From contig JAKFUF010000067.1 in the NCBI GenBank assembly GCA_021732845.1, forward strand, positions 1 through 32,232: 32,232 bases of DNA. Direction: 5' to 3'. The DNA comes from Planctomycetaceae bacterium (GTDB lineage: Bacteria > Planctomycetota > Planctomycetia > Planctomycetales > Planctomycetaceae). Below the pieces are notes generated by a model, which worked only from the letters and a program-made list of their open reading frames with translations, was not told the origin of the DNA and did not search any database. Shown piece by piece: positions 22,902 through 31,169 of this stretch; positions within the stretch are counted from its first letter, which is position 1; each line of letters opens with the position of its first letter. A program made the translations under genes and the position numbers.

Positions 22902-25235
22902 TCAGGCGCTGCCATCCCGGCTGAGGACGAGCAGTGTGATGCATTCCCGCCCCGGCCGGTCGCGGCTGAATTGTTTCGCATCCTCACACAACACCCGACC
23001 GAGAGCAGCGGCCGGGGCGGGTGAGCAACTGATGAATTTCCGCAGGCGCTCCATGCCGTAAAGCTCACATTGTGCATTCATGCCCTCGGACACGCCCTCG
23101 TTCAACAAAACCAGTGTTTCTCCCACTTCCAGATTGATCTCGTAACGTTTGTACGCGTAGTTTTTCACTCCCAGCGGTAGTCCCACATCGTCGTCGGAAG
23201 ACTTGTGCGACACGGTTCCATCAGCCCCGCGCAACACGGGTGCCAGGTGGCCGGCGTTGACGATGGAGAGTGTGTGAGTGGCAGGATCGAGCAACATCGC
23301 TAGGAAGGTGACAAAACTATGACTCGATGCAGTGGTGAGTTCCTGGTTAATTCGAGTCACGACCTCAACCAATGGCTCTCCGGCCGAGATCCCCTCGCGG
23401 AGCAGGGCGGCAACGCGGGCGGCATTCACCAGGGGGGTCAGGGCCGTGCCGCTCGCATCGCCTATGGCGAGGCACACCTTTCCATCCCGGAGCGGAAAGG
23501 CATCATAGAAGTCGCCCCGGATGTTCAACGAGTGGTCGCAAACCGCGAACACTTCATAGCCATTAATCTTGGGAAGGACTCTGGGCAGCAACTCGCGCAG
23601 GGCAGAGGCGGCCATTCGTCCTTCAGTCAGCGAACTGTGGTGCGTGAGGTGGTCTGTCGCGGAGTCCCTGGCAGCTCCCTCTGACATCCGTGGGCGCAGG
23701 ACAATCCTGACCTCGCGCACGGTCGTCATGCTCCGCAGGAACGTCCGGGCGATGCAGCGCACGAGCGTGGCCAGACAGATGTCCTGGGGAAATCCTCCGT
23801 TGCCGGTGCCCAGGAGCGGAATGGCCATGGACGTCACGCTCAGCGTGTCGGCGTGATAGAAGCAACTGGTGAGCAGCTCCGCGAGCACGTCAGGGCTGGG
23901 GAGCTGTATCCGGCGGCAGCCGATGGTCACGGCATGAAAGATGAACCGCGCGGACAGTGCCCCCGCTGTGGTGACAACCGCGCGTCCGGGACGCACCGGT
24001 GCGAAGGCTCGCGCGGCGTAGCCGACCTCACGGCCGGCTGCCGCGAGGATCGCACCGGAGACTCCCCCGCCCATCGACAGTTCTTCATCGTCGGAACTGA
24101 CAAGGGCCTCGACGTTTTGTTCGACCAGATCGCCGGTAAGGATGCGCAGCTTTTGACCGTGGGGAAACTCGTAGACATCGTCCAGGCCGGCGGGGCGCGG
24201 TTCCTGAAAATAGGCAGTTGATCGCGCCTGGTACCGCCGCAGGTAGTCCGCCAGATCCTCGTCATCCGTGTCGTTCCACGGGGACAACGAACTGGCGGAA
24301 GCCTCCAGTTGCCGAAGGAGCGCGGCAAACGACTGGAACCGGTCGGAAGGTGACTTCGCCAGGCAGCGTTCCAGGATCTCGCAGGTCCGTTCCCCGAGCG
24401 GGCCGAACCTGGCCTTGGGCGCGATGAGCGGTTCGGTCTTGTGCTTGAACAGGACCGTGAACGCATTCTTTCCCGTGAAGGGCGGTTCGCCGGTCAGCGC
24501 GTGGTAGAACGTCGCCCCAAAACTGTAGATGTCGGCCCGCGAATCGACCGCATGCGGATCCTCGGCCTGCTCGGGAGCCATGTAAAGCGGCGTCCCCAGA
24601 ACGTCGTTCATGAGTGACGCCTCATCGGAGTTGTCGGGGCTGCGGGCGAGCCCGAAGTCAGCCACGCGCGCCTGGTTCCGGCGGTCGATCAGGATGTTCG
24701 ACGGCTTCAGGTCGCGGTGAATGATCCCTTCGGCCGCGGCCGCCATCATTCCCCGGCAGACCTGGGCCATCCAGGGCAGCACATATTGCTCGCCGATCCG
24801 TCCGCCGAAGTCGCGGAGCATTTGCCGCAGGTCGATCCCGTCCACCCATTCCATGACGATGACCGGGGTGTCGCCGGCGATCAGTTCGAAGTCATGCACG
24901 CGGACGACATGGGGGGACTTGATTTGTGCCAGGAGCCGGGCCTCACGCAGGAACCGGTCGGAAGAGGCACCGGCCTTCAGGATCTTGATGGCGATGTCCA
25001 TTGCGAGCTGGCGATGCCGTCCGCGATACACGGTGCCGAACCCGCCGCTGCCAATCTGTTCCATGACCTCGTATCGGCTGTCGAGATAGTCCGCCGCCTC
25101 CGGAGACAGCCCGTGCGGGGTCGAGCCCGCACTGCCGATGATCGTCGAGGCTTCCCCGGCCGCAGCCGAATTCCCCGGCAGCCGAGCCTTCCGCAGCGGA
25201 CTGCCCTCCCGCATCTCTTGATCGCCGGTCGTCAT
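22902..25235 (-). CDS. Three-part fusion: Ser/Thr kinase, macro domain, SpoIIE-type phosphatase
   Basis: A 777-residue protein without membrane segments. The kinase is at about 55-310: GSGGFG 62-67, Lys84, HRDLKPSN 173-180, DFG 193-195, APEQ at 220-223. A macro domain is at about 360-515: LRILTGDLVEQNVEALVSS, MGGGVSGAILAAAG at 388-401, GRAVVTTAGAL, and LLGTGNGGFP at 474-483. A PP2C/SpoIIE phosphatase is at about 555-772: RGDFYD 573-578, IGDASG 591-596, IVNAGHLAPVL 658-668. The usual NAAN of macro domains is SSDD here, and the usual T/D-D-G near the end of the phosphatase is NEG (712-714), so both activities may be altered. GAGGG precedes the ATG. It converges with the caspase gene. The inferred role is cytoplasmic signalling that joins phosphorylation with ADP-ribose recognition. 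Confidence 0.88.
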   Translation of the reverse strand: MTTGDQEMREGSPLRKARLPGNSAAAGEASTIIGSAGSTPHGLSPEAADYLDSRYEVMEQIGSGGFGTVYRGRHRQLAMDIAIKILKAGASSDRFLREARLLAQIKSPHVVRVHDFELIAGDTPVIVMEWVDGIDLRQMLRDFGGRIGEQYVLPWMAQVCRGMMAAAAEGIIHRDLKPSNILIDRRNQARVADFGLARSPDNSDEASLMNDVLGTPLYMAPEQAEDPHAVDSRADIYSFGATFYHALTGEPPFTGKNAFTVLFKHKTEPLIAPKARFGPLGERTCEILERCLAKSPSDRFQSFAALLRQLEASASSLSPWNDTDDEDLADYLRRYQARSTAYFQEPRPAGLDDVYEFPHGQKLRILTGDLVEQNVEALVSSDDEELSMGGGVSGAILAAAGREVGYAARAFAPVRPGRAVVTTAGALSARFIFHAVTIGCRRIQLPSPDVLAELLTSCFYHADTLSVTSMAIPLLGTGNGGFPQDICLATLVRCIARTFLRSMTTVREVRIVLRPRMSEGAARDSATDHLTHHSSLTEGRMAASALRELLPRVLPKINGYEVFAVCDHSLNIRGDFYDAFPLRDGKVCLAIGDASGTALTPLVNAARVAALLREGISAGEPLVEVVTRINQELTTASSHSFVTFLAMLLDPATHTLSIVNAGHLAPVLRGADGTVSHKSSDDDVGLPLGVKNYAYKRYEINLEVGETLVLLNEGVSEGMNAQCELYGMERLRKFISCSPAPAAALGRVLCEDAKQFSRDRPGRECITLLVLSRDGSA

Positions 25236-25368
25236 TCAGCCCTCGGTGAGGAGCGGACCCAGTTCTATGGATCCAAGTTGGTGACAGCAGCTTCAGGGAA
25301 TGCACAGTGCGCAGAGCAGCGGGGTGTCACTATATGCCATACCCGCCGCTTTCGGAATTTGTTCCGCT

Positions 25369-26136
25369 TCACTGCTGGCTAGCGCCTAAAGAGGCGACTG
25401 GATTCATCAAGATCCACAAGTGTTCGATGCGTATTTGCGGGCTGATCGAATTCGCAGAACGGGCGTGGTTGGAATGAGTTGATCCGAACTGAGCATCTTT
25501 GTCCGTACTCAACTCGTGAAGGGTATCTTCGCTGCCCCAAATACATTCATCTTTGCTGGAGTTGGACATCAGATCAGTGATCCAACTGTTGATCGTCTGG
25601 TGCCAATGTGACAAGGTATGCTGCTCGACGTAGCCAATGATCGCAGCGGTCTCAAGTTGGCCGCCGTGGACTCCAACTTTGAAGCGTTGGATTCCCCCGG
25701 TGGGACTCTTGTTTTTTGGGTCAAATCCAGAGACGTATTCTCGTTCCCTGCCTGTTCCACGCGGTGCGGGAAGTCGTTTGGCTTCGATGACAAGAAATGG
25801 TTCGTAGATGGAATAGGTCTGGGCATGCACCAGCGTCATTTCGGCGGTTCCGTGAACCGCCAGGTCAACGGTGCGTGTTGCACTCTGTGGAGCCTCATGC
25901 TTGAAGCGAGCCATCGGCAGAAGCGTCCGGGCTTGCACATCTAGAAAATCACACAACGACGAATTCAGCCCCTTCTCAGCGACCTTCTTCGGTCGCTGCG
26001 GATCGTCGCGCCAGACGGGAAGTTGCTCTCGCATAAATCCCAGAGTTCGATTCAGGAGACCGTCGTCCCGCGCTGGTCCCGAAGAAATGCGGCCACTCCG
26101 AGAAGAGGTAGGGTGCGGGACGGGTGAGGTCGACAT
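25369..26136 (-). CDS. Predicted PD-(D/E)XK-type nuclease, partner of the methyltransferase
   Basis: A 255-residue protein. Asp91 in TVDLAVHG, E118-A-K120 in FLVIEAKRL and Gln150 in GGIQRFKV are spaced like the motifs of the PD-(D/E)XK nuclease fold. The N-terminal 30 residues are Ser/Pro-rich and probably disordered. The C-terminus ends in a helical IRIEHLWILMN block. No named family was recognised, so nuclease activity is an inference from these motifs and from its neighbour. The ATG at 26136 lies just three bases after the methyltransferase stop, with GGTGAG in the overlap as ribosome-binding site, so the two are translated together. Base composition is lower in GC than in genes to the left. 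Confidence 0.65.
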   Translation of the reverse strand: MSTSPVPHPTSSRSGRISSGPARDDGLLNRTLGFMREQLPVWRDDPQRPKKVAEKGLNSSLCDFLDVQARTLLPMARFKHEAPQSATRTVDLAVHGTAEMTLVHAQTYSIYEPFLVIEAKRLPAPRGTGREREYVSGFDPKNKSPTGGIQRFKVGVHGGQLETAAIIGYVEQHTLSHWHQTINSWITDLMSNSSKDECIWGSEDTLHELSTDKDAQFGSTHSNHARSANSISPQIRIEHLWILMNPVASLGASQQ

Positions 26137-26139
26137 GGC

Positions 26140-29016
26140 TCACCATCCTTGCTTTTGCAAATCGACAAGTGTGTCATCCGCGTCGCGGATGGCAGTCGAC
26201 TTGATCCAGTACCTCAGTCGATCTGGCTTTACGAACAGTATTACATTGTTCTCATAGTAGCGCACCACGCGGACAATGCGCAACGCTTCATGACCTTGAG
26301 CGTAAATCAACCGCTCAAGCGCCTCACCGTCTCCTTTCTCAAGCCACTCGACTTCGGGCTTGTCGCCAAAATGAAATGGCTGCGCAATCAGTCCATTAAG
26401 GCGAGTCGGTTCTCCTGCCTTGAGGTTGCGATAAACACTTCCAAGCATCCGGACATATAGCGATGAGTACTCATCGACATCGGCCTCATTTGCCGCCTTC
26501 TTCAGTAGAGCAGAGCCCTGCCCTAGCCGAACGAAATCCGCCATGTAATTCAACACATCATCTTTCAGGGCGTCCTCCCAGAACGCGAGATCGAGGTCCG
26601 AAGGATCCGAGGGCATCGGAATGCGGTCGATATCCTGCTTAAGCGGGACGGTTGCCTTCCCCGTCAATTGCTGTGTGCCATTCAGAATACAAGTAAACTG
26701 AAACACACTTTGGTTTCTCACAAGCAGGTCATGGAGTGATTTTAGCTCTGCTACCTGCTCGGGAGGGGCGTGAATCCCAATGATCTTATCTCGGTATGCA
26801 ATTGGCCCGTCGTTCCAAAACTCGGAAGGTAGTCTCGCATGCGCCTTTATCAATATCAGCGGTGGACAATATCTTGACTCTGTGTATGGAGACTTAAACA
26901 GAGTCTCTTCGACTGCATTCTTTCCTAGTTTCGTGCGATCGAGTCCACGACTCGAAAATGCCTTTGTCGGGATGAGTGGCAAGCCCGTGAGAAAAGGAGC
27001 TGGGAGCCTCTTTCCGGTCTTGCCAGCAATGAATCCTTCTCCGTAATCCCAGTCGTCACCCTTTGCTTCAATCCACTGAGCTAGAGTTGACATTCTTTGG
27101 AGTCGGCTGGAAATCTCGCGTAATCGGCCGCCGCCCAATAGGCCGATGCGCCAAGTGAAAAGGTTCTCCTTTGCATCTGCCCTTGAAACTTTGTGCCAGT
27201 CGTAGTGGTCGATCTCAAATCCAATTCGCTCTGACGCGGAATAGGTCCGGCGAAATGTCAAATGGTCGATCTCCGACTTGTCAGCACTTCCTTGAGTTGC
27301 ATGCCAGGCAATTGTCTTGGGGTCTGCTCCGTCAAAAAGACCCCGCATTGATACGAAATCCAATACTGCGTCAAGGCGAGCAATCTTCATGAGCTGACGG
27401 CGAAAATCCGCTGTGTTACTGTTGTAAAGGAGACCATGTGGCTGAATCAGGCAAATTGCGCCCGGGTCCCTGAGTGCCTTAATGCCATGTTCAAGAAAAA
27501 GGTACGCCGCGTTCGAATCGGGAATTGTTGGCTGATCTTTGGGACGCGCTTTTGCAGCGATTTGTGCCGCTGGAGTCAGCTTGGATTCAAAAGGCGGATT
27601 CCCGACGATGATGTCGAACTTCGTCGGCCAATTGTGATCTGCGGAGTTCGACACCGTCGCAGGAGCAAAAAAATCTCCCTCCCGCAGATTTCTCCCCCGC
27701 AACTGGTCAAATTTCAGATCGCTCCAAATCACTGGAGGATCAAGAAAATCACAAAGTGCCAGGGCGAGGCTAAAGGCGGTGAGATCGACTGCGGCAGCCT
27801 CCATCTCTACGCCGTGAATGGAGCGGGCGAGGATCAACTTCAAGACATCGACCGGTGGCCGTTGCCAGAGGTTTTGGCTCCGCCAGTGGATGACAAGTCG
27901 CTTGAACGCGCCCACCAGGAAGATGCCCGACCCGCAGGTGGGATCGAGGACTTGCTCGTTTCCCGTCATGCGATCGTAAGGCAGGACTTGGTCCAAAAGC
28001 AGCGACACCAACATAGGAGGGGTGTAGACAGCCCCGTGTCCCTCCACAAAACGCTGGTAGAGGCGGCTGATCACTTCAACGGGAATGTGCCGGAAATTGA
28101 ATAGCTGCCAGAAATGCTTCTGCCTACCGAGCGTTTTGCCTTCCACGAGCATTGAGAAACACGCCATGTCCGCTGAGGTTAACACTTCGTCGTCATTTGG
28201 AAGTGTGAACACATCTCCGTTGAACTTCTTTTCAAAGTGTCGCAGCAGACACGTCACATCATCGACCGTGCCGGTCTGAAGGAGTTCGCGAAACGATCTC
28301 ACTCCCGCTCGGTACCGGCCAAAATGGCCTAAGGGAAACACGCCCCTGTCTTCGAGGTACGTGATGAGGACCATGAGGACGAGCAGCCGTCGACGGACAG
28401 GATTTTCCGCCCCCTTGATCTCCGCATCCGCCTCCACGATCGCTTGGATCAATTGGCAATGGGCGGCTGCCTCGTCTTTTGCAAGTTTCTGATTCGCAGC
28501 ATCTTCCCAGAACGTCCCATTTGCCAGCCGATTGGCCGAGAGCCGCCGGCGCTTCCCCAGTGCGTCAGAAATTTCCGCGGCAAGGCTTAACGGGGAAACA
28601 TTGATCGACTCCGCTTCAGCGTATCTGATCGTGGCCGTTTGCTCGTCCCAGAAGTCCGGCTGCCTCGCGCAACTCAGGATGTCCACGCTCGCTGGCCATG
28701 CGATATAGATCAGGGGTGCCTGTCCCTGCAGCCACAATTTGTGGTGCAAATCCGCCAGGTCTTCCTTACTGTGCTGTTCATTCGAATTGTTGATGACATA
28801 CGCGAGAATCTGGGACGATCGCGTGCATCGTCCTTCTGTCGCAGGGAATCTGCGAAAGAAAACGAAATCGACGATCCCCATCGCCTCAGCTTGACGAATC
28901 ACCGCCTGTTCATCTGCCGTTGAGGCTCCCGTTGGACGTCGGATCGAAACCAGACCGTCGATGGGTGTGCCGTCGGTGTCAAAGAAGTCGACCGCGTTAA
29001 GAGACGACACGATCAT
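26140..29016 (-). CDS. N6-adenine DNA methyltransferase, type IIG/Eco57I-like
   Basis: A 958-residue protein. The SAM-binding motif DPTCGSGIFLVGAF begins at residue 358, and the catalytic motif NPPF lies at 473-476 (DIIVGNPPFESK). A helical region (HFWQLFNFRHIPVEVISRLYQRFVEGHGAVYTPPMLVSLLLDQVLP) comes just before, as usual in this class. The C-terminal 350 residues resemble a target-recognition region (LLGGGRLREISSRLQRMSTLAQWI, then GTQQLTGKATVPLKQDIDRIPMP). The N-terminal 300 residues have no obvious nuclease motif; 'EMGIVDFVFFRRF' type sequence at 45-58 may be a degenerate nuclease-like domain. It transfers methyl groups to adenine in a specific site. With the adjacent putative nuclease it probably forms a restriction-modification or related defence unit. 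The start at 29016 is weakly supported by its ribosome-binding site. Confidence 0.85.
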   Translation of the reverse strand: MIVSSLNAVDFFDTDGTPIDGLVSIRRPTGASTADEQAVIRQAEAMGIVDFVFFRRFPATEGRCTRSSQILAYVINNSNEQHSKEDLADLHHKLWLQGQAPLIYIAWPASVDILSCARQPDFWDEQTATIRYAEAESINVSPLSLAAEISDALGKRRRLSANRLANGTFWEDAANQKLAKDEAAAHCQLIQAIVEADAEIKGAENPVRRRLLVLMVLITYLEDRGVFPLGHFGRYRAGVRSFRELLQTGTVDDVTCLLRHFEKKFNGDVFTLPNDDEVLTSADMACFSMLVEGKTLGRQKHFWQLFNFRHIPVEVISRLYQRFVEGHGAVYTPPMLVSLLLDQVLPYDRMTGNEQVLDPTCGSGIFLVGAFKRLVIHWRSQNLWQRPPVDVLKLILARSIHGVEMEAAAVDLTAFSLALALCDFLDPPVIWSDLKFDQLRGRNLREGDFFAPATVSNSADHNWPTKFDIIVGNPPFESKLTPAAQIAAKARPKDQPTIPDSNAAYLFLEHGIKALRDPGAICLIQPHGLLYNSNTADFRRQLMKIARLDAVLDFVSMRGLFDGADPKTIAWHATQGSADKSEIDHLTFRRTYSASERIGFEIDHYDWHKVSRADAKENLFTWRIGLLGGGRLREISSRLQRMSTLAQWIEAKGDDWDYGEGFIAGKTGKRLPAPFLTGLPLIPTKAFSSRGLDRTKLGKNAVEETLFKSPYTESRYCPPLILIKAHARLPSEFWNDGPIAYRDKIIGIHAPPEQVAELKSLHDLLVRNQSVFQFTCILNGTQQLTGKATVPLKQDIDRIPMPSDPSDLDLAFWEDALKDDVLNYMADFVRLGQGSALLKKAANEADVDEYSSLYVRMLGSVYRNLKAGEPTRLNGLIAQPFHFGDKPEVEWLEKGDGEALERLIYAQGHEALRIVRVVRYYENNVILFVKPDRLRYWIKSTAIRDADDTLVDLQKQGW

Positions 29017-29153
29017 TACTCACGCACGTTGAAAACGGCTCCACAGTTGGCCCGGGTAGCCGCAAGTGTAGCGGTCGAGCGGTTGCAACAAAATGGTATC
29101 ACGAAGCGACGGGAAGTTGATTGACGTACATCACGGTTTTCGACTCTTGAAAA

Positions 29154-29292
29154 GGGGCCACCCATTGATTTACATTGTGGGTGACAGAATAGACAAATGG
29201 CGCAAAGCGGGCATGCGCAGTGAGTTCCCACCTGCGGCGACTTCGCGGACTGCGAGAATTCTCAGGCTACACATCAATCAATGGGTGGCCCC
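29154..29292. repeat. Inverted repeat with 17-bp perfect arms before toxin tip 1
   Basis: Arms GGGGCCACCCATTGATT (29154-29170) and AATCAATGGGTGGCCCC (29276-29292) are separated by 105 nt. The right arm ends two bases before the in-frame stop that bounds the toxin reading frame (29294-29296). It could be a small mobile element or a recombination scar. Confidence 0.75.
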
Positions 29293-29419
29293 ATAGCCGA
29301 CCGGTCGCCGGTCATCTGGATCGCCCTCGTACTGGGATTATTTCGCGCCGTGGGACAATCCTCCGGCCGTTGACGCGCTGGATTCCGTCCTGGCGTGGGG
29401 AAAGCCCGTCGCTTGGACC

Positions 29420-30217
29420 GTGGCGATTGTGGCCGGGACAGCTTCGGGCGTGGGCATCGCCATCTGGGGGCCAGCCGCCTGTTTGCCGACAGTTGCCGCC
29501 ATCGGGGCCGCCACTGGGCTGACCGCCGGGACCAACTGGGTTATCGCCCAAGGTGTTGCGGGCTGGGCCTGGGCCGGAAGCACTTGCACCTGGGCCGCCC
29601 AGGGCGTCTACGTCCGCCTCCTCATCCCGGCGGCCAGCTTTGCGGGAATGCGTCCGCAGTTGACTCAGGAAATCGCGGAGGGGACACTCGAAGCGGCGGA
29701 GGCTTACAGCCAGACTGGAGACGTTGGTCAGGCCGTCGCCGTCGGTGTGGCCCAGGTCGCGCCTGAAGCCGCGGAAGAATATGTTGCCGCCGGGCTGCGC
29801 CACGGGATTCCTGGAACCGGCTCTGCGGCTCCAAGCAACGGTCCTGGCCGAAAGATCTACAGAGGCATGACAGAAGGGCCAGATGGACTCCCTCAAACAG
29901 GACCCACTGCCAGACAACTGGGAGTTCGGCCTGGTCAGGACTTACCAGTCAACGGGGGCCAAGTCAAACCCAACACAGGTGGAATGTCGGTTGCTCCTGA
30001 CACGCCAGAAAATTTGCCGTCTCATCGCCGTCCCCCGTCGCTCGGTGGGACTGGAAAAGATCCTGTCTGGGAACTCGATCTAAATGATCTCGACGGCGGA
30101 GTAACTTTTCGTCAGGACGCGCCAAAACACGGGCTCTTGGAGCCGGGATCTGCTACAAGTATCGATAAATTCCAACAAGCACTGGCGGCTTTGGCGGAGT
30201 ATTGGAAAAAATTATGA
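29420..30217 (+). CDS. Orphan Rhs-type toxin tip with Tse2-like ADP-ribosyltransferase domain
   Basis: The GTG at 29420 opens a 265-codon frame, but coding-like sequence continues upstream to 29297. It reads YWDYFAPWDNPPAVDALDSVLAWGK, typical of the segment just after an Rhs core, and ends at a stop codon at 29294. The piece is therefore the C-terminal end of a polymorphic toxin without its delivery part. Residues 1-75 are hydrophobic. Residues 145-260 (KIYRGMTEGPDG, ARQLGVRPGQDLPV, GGMSVAPDTPENLPSHRRP, VTFRQDAPKHGLLEPG) match the pattern I know for Tse2-family ADP-ribosyltransferase toxins. It would modify host targets with NAD-derived ADP-ribose. The next gene starts in an ATGA overlap. Whether this tip is expressed alone is unknown; it may serve as a spare cassette for recombination. 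Confidence 0.7.
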   Translation: MAIVAGTASGVGIAIWGPAACLPTVAAIGAATGLTAGTNWVIAQGVAGWAWAGSTCTWAAQGVYVRLLIPAASFAGMRPQLTQEIAEGTLEAAEAYSQTGDVGQAVAVGVAQVAPEAAEEYVAAGLRHGIPGTGSAAPSNGPGRKIYRGMTEGPDGLPQTGPTARQLGVRPGQDLPVNGGQVKPNTGGMSVAPDTPENLPSHRRPPSLGGTGKDPVWELDLNDLDGGVTFRQDAPKHGLLEPGSATSIDKFQQALAALAEYWKKL

Positions 30218-30459
30218 GCATCAACGAGAACAAGTTGACCAGTTTTGCCAGCCGCATTTTCGGCGGCGATCCTTTGCCGAGGCTCATCGCCGAGATGCGG
30301 GATTTGCGGGACGCCGGCATCTCGTCCCATGACATGTTATTGTTCCTCGACAACTTGCGACCAGATTGCCCTGATGACCATAAAGAGGATGTCGTACTTG
30401 AGTTGATGGATGTCGTGACTGGTTTTTGTTCGGAGGGTCAGAGGATATGGACGAAATAA
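30214..30459 (+). CDS. Putative immunity protein for toxin tip 1
   Basis: An 81-residue, mostly helical, acidic protein (MSINENKLTSFASRIF, RLIAEMRDLRDAG, DDHKEDVVLELMDVV). The ATG at 30214 overlaps the toxin stop codon (ATGA), the classic arrangement of a toxin-immunity pair. The frame is open four codons further upstream, inside the toxin. I do not recognise a named immunity family. The role is inferred from position. Confidence 0.65.
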   Translation: MSINENKLTSFASRIFGGDPLPRLIAEMRDLRDAGISSHDMLLFLDNLRPDCPDDHKEDVVLELMDVVTGFCSEGQRIWTK

Positions 30460-30794
30460 TGCAAGCGGCGACATCCAACACGCGGTATGTAAAGCTGTAC
30501 TCGGTCTGCGGCGTTTTGCCTCACAAAGATGGCTTGCTCCTGCTGCCAGGGATTAGCCAGGACAGATTCGCCGTTGAAAACTTCAAATCGCTTCGCCCTG
30601 GGGCACAGATATGCCTCCGTTCGGGAGAAACGATTGTTGGTTTTGTCGAAGTGGCGACATTCGCTGTTCGTTGGGACATGGAACAGACTTTGTTGGAAGA
30701 TGCTGCCAAACTGCCAATCGCATTGGTCGTTCATAGAAGTGAGCTTGTTTGCGATGGGATAGAACTTTGTCTGCCTATTTGGCAAGATGATTGA
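30447..30794 (+). CDS. Small protein in the toxin-immunity row, possible second immunity protein
   Basis: A 115-residue protein whose ATG lies inside the end of the preceding gene, in another frame, giving translational coupling. The middle part (LRPGAQICLRSGETIVGFVEVATF) looks like a small beta-barrel, somewhat like domain II of translation factors. No family is claimed. In-frame ATGs at 30426 and 30459 are alternatives. It could be a second immunity protein for toxin 1 or a survivor of a lost cassette. Confidence 0.55.
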   Translation: MDEIMQAATSNTRYVKLYSVCGVLPHKDGLLLLPGISQDRFAVENFKSLRPGAQICLRSGETIVGFVEVATFAVRWDMEQTLLEDAAKLPIALVVHRSELVCDGIELCLPIWQDD

Positions 30795-30820
30795 CGGCGG
30801 GTGTGGCACTGGCGGCAAAC

Positions 30821-30912
30821 GTGTGTGCCACTGGCTTAGCCAGTGTTTTCGAGCAAACGAAACCCCTGCGAGGAGAGTCTTCTGGTGTTCACACTGGCAG
30901 AGCCAGTGGCAC
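30821..30912. repeat. Nested palindromic repeat at the cassette junction
   Basis: The left arm, GTGTGCCACTGGCTTAGCCA plus GTG (30821-30843), and the right arm, CACTGGCAGAGCCAGTGGCA plus CAC (30890-30912), are nearly complementary over 23 nt. Each arm also folds on itself (CACTGGC-N3-GCCAGTG). It lies between the second small gene and toxin tip 2. Confidence 0.8.
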
Positions 30913-31169
30913 ACGACTTTATCGTCAATGTCGCCAGTGCCAGACCCGCCGCAGCTGCACGTGCTGAACGACTTCGTGCTGCCAGAGGCGGGCAGCCTTA
31001 TAGCGGGCAAGCAGGCCATGTACCCGATACCGCAGTGACCGGCGAAGCAAATCCTCCAGCGGGATGGCTCGATATGCCCGGTACAACAAACCAATCTGCT
31101 GGTGGCCCGCTGGGAAGTCGTATTGGTCAGCGCATTGACCACTATACTGTTGATGGGGAGCTGCCGTGA
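30843..31169 (+). CDS. Orphan C-terminal tip of a second polymorphic toxin
   Basis: The frame is open from 30795 to the stop at 31169, but its first part is the palindromic repeat, so the formal GTG start at 30843 is probably not a true gene start. Authentic protein sequence seems to begin near 30925: ARAERLRAARGGQPYSGQAGHVPDTAVTG, then PAGWLDMPGTTNQSAGGPLGS, ending in HYTVDGELP. This 'GHVPD...GG...VDG' pattern is like the tail of Rhs/polymorphic toxins, but I cannot name the toxin family. The stop codon overlaps the GTG start of a SUKH immunity gene, which supports the call. It is a fragment without an N-terminal delivery region. Confidence 0.55.
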   Translation: MFSSKRNPCEESLLVFTLAEPVAHDFIVNVASARPAAAARAERLRAARGGQPYSGQAGHVPDTAVTGEANPPAGWLDMPGTTNQSAGGPLGSRIGQRIDHYTVDGELP

